From Chrysochromulina parva (taxonomy: Eukaryota > Haptophyta > Prymnesiales > Chrysochromulinaceae), in contig PJAB01001445.1 in assembly GCA_002887195.1 (NCBI GenBank), positions 1-14,438 on the forward strand: a stretch of 14,438 nt of DNA, read 5' to 3'. The translations under genes were made by a program, and so were the position numbers. How positions within the stretch are numbered: position 1 is the stretch's first letter; each line of letters begins with the position of its first letter. Under the pieces are notes generated by a model. It was not told the DNA's origin. It was given only the letters and a program-made list of their open reading frames with translations, and ran no database searches. Of the stretch, positions 1 to 8,093 are shown one piece after another.

Positions 1-21
1 TATATGAACGGGACACATCAA

Positions 22-68
22 GATACATGCAAGATACATGCACGATACATGCACGATACATGGGATAC
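22..68. repeat. Tandem GATACATGCAM repeat, about four 11-bp units
   Basis: Units start at 22, 33, 44 and 55. Each begins GATACATG followed by CAA or CAC; the last runs into GGGATACG. The same GATACAT core reappears in different spacing at 13938-13968 and 14155-14199, so this is a dispersed simple-repeat family that brackets the window. It shows no coding character. It could be microsatellite expansion or the remnant of a small mobile element. Confidence 0.8.
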
Positions 69-500
69 GTATCCTGATAACAAACCCCCCCAAACTCGAT
101 AACAAACCCCACGTCACCCGATCAGAGCGTTCGCCGTTGCTTGATGCTTCCAATCTCGAATCTGCGTTCCCGCATCCGCCATCCAGGTCGTTTCCCCGTT
201 ACACGCAATGGGGGGCCTCGATGGGGGGCTTCACTTCTAGGGGGGGGGAACGAACCGCCCTCGCCAGGGCTGGGGAGTTATTTAAATTTATACAGTTTTA
301 TTGATTTAAAGTCGCCCGATGCTCGCCTGCCGCGTTACATGTAGGTACGGACCGCTGAGACGTGTGTGCGTCCCGGCTCCTCCCGGTGTTCTTGAACCGG
401 TGAGACAGTGAAAGGCCCGGCCACCGAAAAAGCGTGTTCTTGGGCACGTTTTTTGCACAGCAATGTGGACGGTCTGGTGCAAGGGGTCTGCTCGTTGCTC
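69..500. other. Non-coding region upstream of the 501 gene
   Basis: No convincing gene. It holds C- and G-runs (about 86-91 and 240-248) and a strikingly AT-rich stretch at 278-311 containing TTATTTAAATTTATAC, which could act as a TATA-like promoter element for the gene whose first ATG is at 501. It also carries one copy of a 37-nt repeat (365-401) shared in inverted orientation with 12419-12455. The short ORFs here are low-complexity and look accidental. Confidence 0.5.
365..401 (+). repeat. Dispersed 37-nt repeat, copy A
   Basis: This segment matches the reverse complement of 12419-12455 over 37 nt without gaps, at 31 of 37 positions by eye. The shared core is GTCCCGGCTCC, then CCCGGTGT, then ACCGGT. 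Both copies lie within about 140 bp of a candidate start codon (501 on +, 12381 on -) and run in the same sense relative to that gene. They may belong to a promoter-proximal or mobile-element family. Confidence 0.65.
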
Positions 501-1391
501 ATGGATGCACCAATTTCTGCTGCGCTTGACGGAGCCTTGGGCGAGGGCGAGGATAGTCCATTCGTCGAGGACAGGAGTCATCAGGACAGGAATCCTCAGG
601 GGACTGCTGTGATGCCACTGGCGACGGCCTGGATACTAAAGCAGTGCGGACAGACTTACGACCATTTGTTTACGGACGGTGCAGTGTGGATTCTGGGAAT
701 GGCAGCCGCCGGGTTGCTTACGTATTGCTTTGCTCAGCTTGCCATATGCTGCAGATCCATGGCCATGGAAGCATCGTTGCAAGCATCAACCGCAGAGGAC
801 AGTCATGAAATGTCGATGTTCATCCCAACGAGACAACGCCCAAGGAGCAGGGTGACTCGGCCTGCGTTTTGTTCTGGTACCTCAGCACTGCTGATGCCGC
901 AGGTCCTTGCAGATACACTGTTTGAGGGTGCCGGTGCTATTGAAACTTTGGAACGCGTCGTGTGGTGTGCGCCGAGCATCATCGCCGTCGTGGTACAAGA
1001 GCACGAAGGCAGCTATCTGTTTTGTGATCTGTGGCTATTTGCAAGTGAAAAGGACGCTCTTTCAACCATTCTACGGATCGGCGGTGACAGACAAATCTCT
1101 GTAGCTCGACCCTCGCAGGTGCTCAGAGGGCTGGCCGTCGAAGATGTCAAACGTCTTTCCAATCATTGGGCGTCACCACCATGGTCGGCCGCATTGGTGC
1201 CGCCCAAAGTTGAGTCTTCGGCCGCACCGAATGGGGATGCCGACCCTGCGGCTAAGGGCGAGGGTGCCTCTGGCCACTTGCGCGATCCTTCGAGCTGGCT
1301 CGAACAAATAGAGGATGAGCGTCAACGACAACGGGACCACATCAAGGTGGGGCTGTGGTCAGAAAGACATCGAACGGACCACGTCTGCTGA
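501..1391 (+). CDS. Hypothetical protein with one possible transmembrane segment
   Basis: I do not recognise this 296-residue protein. The frame is open from a stop at 393-395, but the first ATG is at 501, so I start there. Residues about 60-84 (GAVWILGMAAAGLLTYCFAQ and on) form a plausible membrane helix ending in a Cys pair. A mixed region follows with aromatic/hydrophobic segments (SYLFCDLWLFASEKDALS), and the C-terminus is charged and rich in Glu, Arg and Gln. Codon use looks less GC-extreme than in the SET or IQ genes. No catalytic motif or named family is visible. It may be one exon of a larger gene, since introns occur in this genome. A coincidental open frame cannot be excluded, but the long stretch of non-repetitive protein-like sequence argues against it. 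Confidence 0.5.
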   Translation: MDAPISAALDGALGEGEDSPFVEDRSHQDRNPQGTAVMPLATAWILKQCGQTYDHLFTDGAVWILGMAAAGLLTYCFAQLAICCRSMAMEASLQASTAEDSHEMSMFIPTRQRPRSRVTRPAFCSGTSALLMPQVLADTLFEGAGAIETLERVVWCAPSIIAVVVQEHEGSYLFCDLWLFASEKDALSTILRIGGDRQISVARPSQVLRGLAVEDVKRLSNHWASPPWSAALVPPKVESSAAPNGDADPAAKGEGASGHLRDPSSWLEQIEDERQRQRDHIKVGLWSERHRTDHVC

Positions 1392-1792
1392 TATCCGAGA
1401 GCGTATCGTAGAGGCGCCTGGACACTCAGATGATGGCCCAGGGGCCCTCGCGGCGCCTCTATCTGGTTGTCGTGTGTCCGCGACCGGCCGGCGAGCTTCC
1501 GCCGGTGAAGCGGTGTCAGTGCTTTCTTGAGTGAAAGAAAAGATTACCGTCTTTGGTCGACTTACCAGTACCGTTTGTGAGACTTGGTTCCGTTTGTGAG
1601 ACTTGCCAGTTCGAAAAGGAATCGAATATCGATGACGGGTTGGCGCACTTGTGGACGGCGCGCCGTCGAAGGTGGGGACGCAACAAGGTGTAGAGAATAA
1701 AAATAGGGATCAGTTTCGCACAAACGGCATTTCGAACCACGGGTCGCTGACGCTAGTCGACATACACAATGTCTAAGCTCGGAACTCTCTTA
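1392..1792. other. Non-coding region with a short direct repeat
   Basis: This is the gap between the 501 gene and the 3' end of the BCL7-like gene, probably 3' sequence of both because they converge. A 16-bp direct repeat CCGTTTGTGAGACTTG lies at 1571-1586 and 1590-1605. A minus-strand ORF across 1516-1740 is short and has no recognisable feature, so I do not call it. Confidence 0.5.
1571..1605. repeat. Direct repeat of 16 bp, two copies
   Basis: CCGTTTGTGAGACTTG occurs at 1571-1586 and again at 1590-1605, separated by GTT, giving a 19-bp period. This looks like a recent local duplication in the 3' flank; no function is visible. Confidence 0.8.
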
Positions 1793-2116
1793 TTATTGAC
1801 CGTCGTCGTCCAGCTTGCTCCTGCGTGCCTGTTGCTCTAGGCGTGCCCGCTTTCTTAGCGGCTCATCGGGGCCCGTGCTGGCATCGGTATTAGCATCAGC
1901 GGCGTCACCTTCGACGCGCTCCCATCTCCAAACCGTCAGATGGCCCTGCTTGGCCCAGCGCTTTTCCCAGCGACGCACACGGCCGGTGAACGTGGGCCGA
2001 AGCTGCTGCTGCTGCTCCTTGTGGCGCGTCGTGTAACCACGTTTGGTCGGCGCGTCTTCGTAATCCTCTATGCCGATGACGCCCGACTCGCGCCGGGAGC
2101 CTGCGCGACTCAGCAT
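1793..2116 (-). CDS. Small BCL7-like protein (putative SWI/SNF-type chromatin remodeller subunit)
   Basis: 107 residues, ATG at 2116 and TAA at 1795-1793, no intron needed. The core at residues 46-70 (GRVRRWEKRWAKQGHLTVWR and on) follows the BCL7 N-terminal domain pattern: basic-V-R-basic-W-E-K-basic-W, a short turn, L-x-V/I-aromatic-basic-W-x-x-V. In animals BCL7A/B/C are subunits of BAF (SWI/SNF) and act in the nucleus on nucleosomes. Upstream is an acidic patch (GIEDYED), a basic segment and a Gln run at 35-39. The C-terminus is charged with a basic cluster (RKRAR) that could serve as a nuclear signal. It is shorter than animal BCL7 (about 200 residues) but keeps the diagnostic core. It is divergent from the Pro-rich gene at 2379, about 260 bp away. 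The match rests on a short motif read by eye, so family assignment is moderate; reality of the gene is likely. Confidence 0.6.
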   Translation of the reverse strand: MLSRAGSRRESGVIGIEDYEDAPTKRGYTTRHKEQQQQLRPTFTGRVRRWEKRWAKQGHLTVWRWERVEGDAADANTDASTGPDEPLRKRARLEQQARRSKLDDDGQ

Positions 2117-2378
2117 GGCTCAGCCGCGGTCGGCAAGTCCCAAAAGGCAAAAAAAGGGGAGAGGGAGCGACGCTGTTCTGCGCGCCTGAGTGTGTCGGAA
2201 CTCACGCGAGAGAAACTGCTGTGAAAACACACACTGGCGGGCGCCGGGGGCCTCGTGGCAACCCCTTCGCCACCCCGTTTATGATTCGTTAATTTCTCCC
2301 AAAGTTCGCAAAACAATCTCGCGATCGACATGGCGATTCTCGTCGCGCAAGATTCCCCGCGTAAATGGCGTCCCGTCC
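2117..2378. promoter_or_regulatory. Putative bidirectional promoter between BCL7-like and Pro-rich genes
   Basis: This short interval separates two head-to-head genes (ATG at 2116 on - and 2379 on +). It contains an A-run near 2150 and an AT-richer part (about 2280-2330, TTATGATTCGTTAATTTC) but no clear TATA box. An ATG in good context (GACATGG, 2330) lies in another frame upstream of the + gene; it is either an upstream ORF, or the true first exon if an intron follows. Confidence 0.4.
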
Positions 2379-3476
2379 ATGAATTACGCCGTGCCGTCCA
2401 TGAGCAAGAGGGCGGAGGAGCTCATGCTCGAAGTGCAAAGGCTGGCCCGGCTACCGGATGTGGCGCGGTTGGAGTCGGCGCCGCGGCTATCGGTCGGTCT
2501 GACGGCACCTCTGTCGACCCAAGTGCCTGCTGCGCAGGGCGCTGTTCCACGTCTTGCCTCGCCTCCCCTTCGCGGCCGGCCCAGCAGCGGCGGTCCGATG
2601 CGGACCCATGAGCGCACCTCGCAACTGGCCCTCGATGCTAAGCGACCACCCGTCTACATGGCAGCCGCACCTTCTCGCCTTTCCAGCTCACGCCCATTCC
2701 AGGGGCTGACAGACCACTCAGGATACTTGCCGAGGGCGTCGCCGCCACTACATTTCACAATGCCGCCGGCGTACAGCAATCGAATGTGGTCGCAAATGAT
2801 GCTGCTGCCGCCGCCGCCGCTTCCGCCGCCGCCGCTTCCGCCGCCGCAGCTGCCGCCGCCGCAGCTGCCGCCGCTGCCGCCGCTGCCGCCGTTGCAGCAG
2901 CTGCCGCAGCTGCCGCAGCTGCCGCAGCTGCCGCAGCTGCGACCGCCGCAGGGGTCTCACGGGAGCATTCTCACGCCGCATGCGGCAGACCCAGTTGCTG
3001 GCAACGACGACGCTGACGGTCTCGGCGGCGGCCCTGGTCGAGACCAGCCGCTCCAGTTGTCCAGCAGCTCATCCACGATCAACCTTGCTCGAGACGAGAA
3101 TGACGAGGAAGCGGCCGAGTTCCTCTTGAGCCTCTCTCCAGCCATAGGCGCACATGCCCTGTCGGCCAAAGCCCTGTCCGCCAGCGTGTCCCTTCTCAAC
3201 ACGCCGGATCTCTCCGTCTTCTACTCGCCCCGCTACAACGACCCGCTGCTCGGCAGCTCGTCACCATTACCGAACCTTGCTTATGGTGACGCACTGCCCT
3301 CACCGCTCGGGCTCGGGGCCAGGTACGAGTCTGGCGCCTCGTCGGCTACCAGCTCAAGCCCATACTTCGATGCCGGTGCTCTGGGCCACAGTCCGACTCC
3401 GACTACGCAGCAGGTCATGGCCATGGCACCTCCCCGTGCGCAAGGGTGGGGTGCGAGCGAGAGAACGAGGCGCTGA
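2379..3476 (+). CDS. Disordered Pro/Leu-rich protein of unknown function
   Basis: 365 residues from the first in-frame ATG (2379) to TGA at 3474-3476. The frame stays open back to 2190 but without an ATG there. Features in order: a short amphipathic helix at the N-terminus (MSKRAEELMLEVQRLARLPD); a Ser/Pro/Arg-rich linker; a tract of LPPPP, LPPPQ and LPQ repeats encoded at about 2802-2946; an acidic segment followed by a hydrophobic motif (DEEAAEFLLSLSP); and a Ser/Pro/Tyr-rich tail. The acidic-hydrophobic motif resembles a short transactivation or docking motif, and the whole layout suits a regulatory or scaffold protein, but that is inference. No folded domain is recognised. The start is uncertain because of the out-of-frame ATG at 2330 and possible splicing at a GTAAAT (2361). 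Confidence 0.6.
   Translation: MNYAVPSMSKRAEELMLEVQRLARLPDVARLESAPRLSVGLTAPLSTQVPAAQGAVPRLASPPLRGRPSSGGPMRTHERTSQLALDAKRPPVYMAAAPSRLSSSRPFQGLTDHSGYLPRASPPLHFTMPPAYSNRMWSQMMLLPPPPLPPPPLPPPQLPPPQLPPLPPLPPLQQLPQLPQLPQLPQLRPPQGSHGSILTPHAADPVAGNDDADGLGGGPGRDQPLQLSSSSSTINLARDENDEEAAEFLLSLSPAIGAHALSAKALSASVSLLNTPDLSVFYSPRYNDPLLGSSSPLPNLAYGDALPSPLGLGARYESGASSATSSSPYFDAGALGHSPTPTTQQVMAMAPPRAQGWGASERTRR
2802..2946 (+). repeat. CCG/CTG-type trinucleotide-rich tract encoding Pro-Leu-Gln repeats
   Basis: Imperfect CCG, CTG and CAG triplets run through this segment. In the frame of the 2379 gene they read as LPPPP, LPPPQ, LPPLPP and then LPQ units. The other + frame reads as poly-Ala and the - strand as Arg/Gln-rich repeats, so those ORFs are shadows of the repeat. 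Confidence 0.85.
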
Positions 3477-4121
3477 GCTTCGACATGGCGACGGCACGCA
3501 TGTGTACAGCTGGGACATGGCGACAAAGCGGCGTCAGAGCGCGTTGGGCAGTGAGAGACGAGACATGCAGCAGCAGGTTACCATACCATACCATACTTGC
3601 GGCGTGCGGCCATATCCGCAACAGATCATCACCCTGCGCCGGCGACTCGACTCGTGACGGTCACGTTACGTCTTCGGCACGACGGGCCCCCGCGGGGTCC
3701 GGATCGGATATGACATATCGGAAATGTCGCATCGGGGCATTCCCGGCGCGCAATGCCAACGGCGCCGCCATGCTCGACCGCAGCCGGCAGCGCGCCGGGG
3801 CGGTACAGGCCTGAGCGACGGCCGCAGCTCAGAGCTCGTGCTTGGAATAGTACACACGTTGCTTGCGCAGTACACACCTCCACTCGGATAGACATGGCAT
3901 CTTGGGACCTTGACCCAGGGGTAATGGTCTTCATATAGGCTAAGCCATCTCTTTAGACTATAAGATTTCTAGTGCGTATAGTCTACAGGGGAGAGGCGCG
4001 GACGGACGAGGCAGGCGGGGGACCATCGGCCAGCGGACAACCCGGCAATACCGTTCCACGACAAGTTCCTCTGTGAAGGGCGAACCGCGAGACTCCAAAG
4101 CTCCTCGCGCGCGATACACCC
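3477..4121. other. Intergenic region upstream of the SET gene
   Basis: No convincing gene in 645 bp. It contains CCATA repeated three times (about 3579-3594), several C/G-rich stretches, and an AT-richer block at 3930-3990 with CATATAGG and a 9-bp perfect inverted repeat. The last part is the likely promoter and 5' leader of the gene starting at 4122. ORFs at 3446-3814 and on the opposite strand have no domain character. Confidence 0.45.
3954..3985. promoter_or_regulatory. Small hairpin or inverted repeat in the SET gene 5' region
   Basis: TAGACTATA (3954-3962) and TATAGTCTA (3977-3985) are perfect reverse complements with a 14-nt loop, about 140 bp before the ATG at 4122. It could be a TATA-containing core promoter, a protein-binding palindrome, or chance in an AT-rich patch. 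Confidence 0.35.
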
Positions 4122-5450
4122 ATGCCACCAGCCTTGCGCACGGTGCACGCGAACCGCAAAGACAATGGCTGGTATAGGGCTGACGTCAGTTTCTCAAAGG
4201 ATATTGCAACTGAATCACATGAATCAGCGACGATCATTTGCCACGTGGACGTGACCACGCCGTGTCAATCCGGTGTCTGCAGCTACAGGCTTCCGATTCC
4301 TGTGGCGAATTGGCAGCCATTCATCAAGTTCGCGGGAAAGGGCAAGTGCGCGAACTGTGTCTGCAGGCACGTCAAACGCAAGAAGCTGGAAGATGGCGGC
4401 GGCCCGGCTTGCACTTGCGGTAATCCCAGCTGCCAGCCAATGAACACCGCACCAGCGCCAATAGAGGCCGCGGCGGCGGCAGCGGGGACTGCAGCGGCCG
4501 CATCTGGCACTGGAGCCGTGGCGGCGAGCTCCAGCGCGCCATTGGCTCGCCTGGCCGTGCCTCTGAGCAGCGCGTCGCCCTGCACCGACGCTGCGGCGCC
4601 TGCTTCGCGCAAGCGGCCCCTTGCTGACTCGGCCATAGAGGTCGCGGTGGCCGCACCCGCACCCGCGACCGCGCTCGGCAGGGCGGTCGTGCCGTACAGT
4701 GCGGCGCGGGGGCGGGCGAGCTCGAAGGTGACAAGCATGGCCAACCAGCTGTACTCCATGCTCGACCTCGGGCGCGATTTTTTGCGGAGCGCGCCCAACC
4801 TAAAGACGCTGGCAGAGCTGCTCGAGAAGCCGCAGACGGACCTGACGCGACCGAATGTGGACTCTTCCAATGCATTCTCGCCCCTCCACCAAGCAGTGGC
4901 CAAGGGGCTCGTCGAGGCGCTCCCGCTTCTTCTGAGGCACTGGCCACGCGACCGCCCGTTTGCACGCGCCAAGAAAGGCAAGACGCCCCTGCTGCTGCTC
5001 ACGACCATGTGTGAGAAGGTGGCCGACCCGCAACGCTCGCCTGTGAATACTGATGAGCTGTGCAAGATGGCGGAGATGCTGATCGAGGTCGACCCTGAAT
5101 GCATCGAAACGCCCGACAAGGACGGCTGGACGCCGCTCATGACGGCATGCGAGTGGGGGTGCCTGCCGCTCGTGCAGCTACTGCTCGAGCGCGGCGCGAG
5201 CGTCGAGCCGAAGGACAATCTTCTGATGACCGCGCTGCACTGGAGCGTGCGTGAGGATGACCATCCCGCCCACGCGGATGTGATCAGCATCCTCCTTGAG
5301 TACGAGGCCGATCCGCACGCTACCGACGATAAAGGGAAGACGCCACTTGCACTCGCCAACGAATATGAGTCTGCGCCGGCGATCTTGGCAGCACTGCATT
5401 CTCAGCCATACGAGACACTGCCGCGCACGAAAGAGGAGGTTAAGTCCGCT

Positions 5451-5495
<45 letters not shown>

Positions 5496-8093
5496 CTGGC
5501 GCCTGCCTTGGGACGCAGGCGCCTTCACGGCGCCTCGGAACGCGGGCCATCGACGCTGAAGCTGCTGATGCCGCCGGACGCACACGCGCCGACGCGTGGG
5601 CCGAGCGCTGCGGAGATCCGCGCAGCAGAGGAGGCCGAGATGAACGAGGCCGTCTGCCAAATCTGCAACGGGGGGTTGGTGGAGGCCGGTAACGAGATCC
5701 TGTTTTGCGACGGCGAGAAGTGGGGAGGCCAGTGTGGCGTGGCCGTGCACCAGCAGTGCTACAAGCTAGGTGTGGTTCCGGCGGGCGACTGGCTCTGCGA
5801 CGCGTGCGCGCCTCGGCAGCATGACCCGAGTGCCGCCGACGGCACAATGGTCCGCTGCGAGCTGTGCGAATGTACCTCGGTCCATCCCGAGGGTGGGCGC
5901 TGGCAGTCTTTCCCGCTCATGCGCTGCCGGCCGCCGATTTCATCCATGCTTCCCAGCTTCATCCATGCAGCATGTGCCTGGTCCTTTCCGCAAATCTATC
6001 GAGATGATGCTCTCGGCGGCGCTTGGGTCTGGGACAAAGAGGGCCAGGCCATCATCGAAGACTTGCGCAAACTCAAGCAGCCATGCTATCTGTGCGGGGA
6101 AAAGGGTGGCTGCCTGGTGCAGTGTCGACACGGCTCCTCGACCACCGGGTGCAATCGGGCTCTCCATCCTCTCTGTGCGCAGATACAGCAAATGGTGCGT
6201 CCCATCGCGCGAAAGGGCGACGAGGTCGGCGCCTTTTGTAGCTGGGCCCACCTACCCGCCGCCATCTTCGATGACGAAGATGACGAAGAACTCGCATCAA
6301 AGGGGCGTACGGAGCGGCATGAGGAGCTTTTCAAGGTCATTGGGCCAAATGCCGATCAACTCGCAAAAATGCTCACGTCGATGCACGACAAGCAGAAGCG
6401 CCGCCTCACGCTGCGTGATCTTTTCACAAACCCTCCCTCATCGGCCGTGAGCGGCGAGGCGGATCGGAGCCTTCGAGCCTTCTTTGGCACGGGCGCGGGC
6501 GCGCCGCCGCCCACGCTCATGCATTTGCTCGCCGTCGCGGGAGGCGCTCGAGAACAGCGACTCCTCACTTTCCAAGGGCGCCAGGCGTCGACCACCGACG
6601 GGCTGACGATGTTATTGTGCCACGCGGCGCGTGCGCACGCCGAGACCGAGGCGGAGGCGGAGGCGGCCGTCGCCGAGGCGGCCACCGCCGAAGCCGCGCG
6701 TGCTGCAGCACCGCAGTCAAGCGCGAGCGGGGTGGCGATGATGGAAGGGATGGTTGAGGGTGCGGGTGGAGCGCTGACGCCCCCAAACCTTTGCGATGAG
6801 TGCGACGAGGATGAGGACGAGGCGGCGGAGGAACAACCGTATTCTCGCACGTCCAACGACGACGCCTCCCAGCTCCGCCTATGTGGGACCACGTGCAGGG
6901 GCTGGGGCCTGGGCGGCGAGCTGGGCGACGCGGACGGTCTCGGCCGGCTGCTCAACTGCTGCGAGCATTCGCCCTTTGCGGCGGCTGTACGGGCGGGGTA
7001 CGTCGAGCGAGCGCTCCTCCTGTACAACGCCTCGCACACCAGCCCGCAGGGCGCCGGCGCGCTGAGTGCGGGGACGAAGTTGACGCCAGTGGAGGAGGAC
7101 GGCGAGGAGAATGACCGCGGCAGCGTGCCCGCCATGCTCGGCGCGGTCGCACACGCCCTCTTTGAACGGGAGATGAGCGTGAGCATGCGCCATCTGCTGC
7201 TGCTGCTCGCGGCACGTGCGGCCCTGCCCACGGCGGGTTCCAAGGCACAGCTGGACGCCGCGCAAAATGCATGTGGCGCACGCGGCTGGTGGCCCGCGGG
7301 GCTGACTGACGTAGCCAACGGCGCCGAGCGAAGAACGACCATTCGATGGTCCGAAAAGGCGGGGCTCTCGAATCTGCCGCCCTTTGTGTACGTCTGCGAG
7401 AACGTGATGGTCGACGTGACGCCGCAATGGGCGGCTGGTGCGGCCAACGGCGGCTGCAAGTGCTGCAAGCCTCTGAGCAAATGCGGTTTTGGCACAAAGC
7501 CCGTGTGCACTGACACGTGCAGGGCGTGCCGTGGCAAGCAGCAGGAGTGCGGCTATGCGTGCACGTGCATCACCAGCCCGGTAAAGTGCAGGAACCGGAA
7601 GCTGCAAGCCGGCCTCGTATGCCCCCTCAAGCTCGAGTACTTTGGGCCCCAGAAGGGGTGGGGCGTCAAGGCGTGCGAGTTCATCAAGCAGGGCGACTTC
7701 GTCATCGAGTACATAGGCGAGGTAATCTCGCAGCAGGAAATGGAGCGGCGCTCCGTCGCGTGCGACGAGGAGTACCAGTATGTCTTCACTCTCAATGGCA
7801 GAGGCGGCGCTGGAAAAGATCGAGTCAAAGACAGATGCTACATCGACGCGCACGCAGTGCGTAACCTAGCCGCCTTCATCAATTTTGGGTGCGCGCCCAA
7901 TCTTGAGCCGAGGGGCGTGCGGTCGCTCTCGGGCGACAAGCGGCTCGATCGGGTCGCCTTCTATGCCAAACGTGACATTGAGGCGGGAACGGAGCTCACG
8001 TACCGGCGCGACGCGGACGCCGTCTCCAAGGCCAGGCGCTCGATGATCGAGTGCAAGTGTGGCGCCGGCGCAGTTTGCATGGGCTTTCTCTGA
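4122..8093 (+). CDS. Ankyrin-PHD-extended PHD-SET histone methyltransferase-like protein
   Basis: 1323 residues, ATG at 4122 and TGA at 8091-8093, intronless. Expected role: nuclear reader and lysine methyltransferase acting on histone H3. Order: Cys-rich N-terminal module with C76, C79, C81, C97, C99 and C104; Ala/Ser-rich linker with a basic SRKRP stretch; ankyrin repeats about 250-425 (DGWTPLMTACEWGCLPLVQL); 16-Ala tract 443-458; PHD finger 512-562 (CQIC...LCDAC); extended PHD 579-710 (CELC, HAACAW, CYLCGEKGGC, HPLC, FCSWAH); acidic linker with further ankyrin-like segments about 824-839 and 949-1040; pre-SET from D1063 (DVANGAE) through Cys-rich 1112-1160; SET with GWG 1179-1181, EYIGEV 1196-1201 and YIDA 1240-1243; post-SET 1311-1321. 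Odd: the usual NHSC motif reads NFGC (1254-1257), the Tyr after LTY is lost (LTYRRD, 1292-1297), and post-SET spacing is CxCx5C rather than CxCx4C. PHD plus ePHD recalls trithorax/MLL; ankyrin plus pre-SET recalls EHMT/G9a. Family certain, substrate and activity not. Confidence 0.93.
5448..5495 (+). repeat. (GCC)16 microsatellite encoding poly-Ala
   Basis: GCT followed by fifteen GCC triplets encodes Ala 443-458 of the SET protein, between the ankyrin block and the PHD finger. The near-pure codon run points to replication slippage, so length variation between strains is expected. Confidence 0.9.

Noticed and set aside
408..500. GTG start at 408 for the first gene
   Set aside because: The sequence looks eukaryotic, where GTG starts are rare; the first in-frame ATG is at 501.
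2786..3016. Poly-Ala ORF on the + strand across the triplet repeat
   Set aside because: It is the second frame of the CCG/CTG tract inside the Pro-rich gene and contains almost nothing but alanine; a shadow.
4283..5359. Long minus-strand ORF (358 codons) opposite the SET gene
   Set aside because: Antisense shadow of GC-rich coding DNA; composition is Ser/Ala/Arg-rich with no domain, while the plus strand carries clear ankyrin repeats.
6356..7853. Two long minus-strand ORFs (393 and 324 codons) opposite the SET domain region
   Set aside because: Both overlap strongly conserved pre-SET and SET coding sequence on + and show no motifs of their own.
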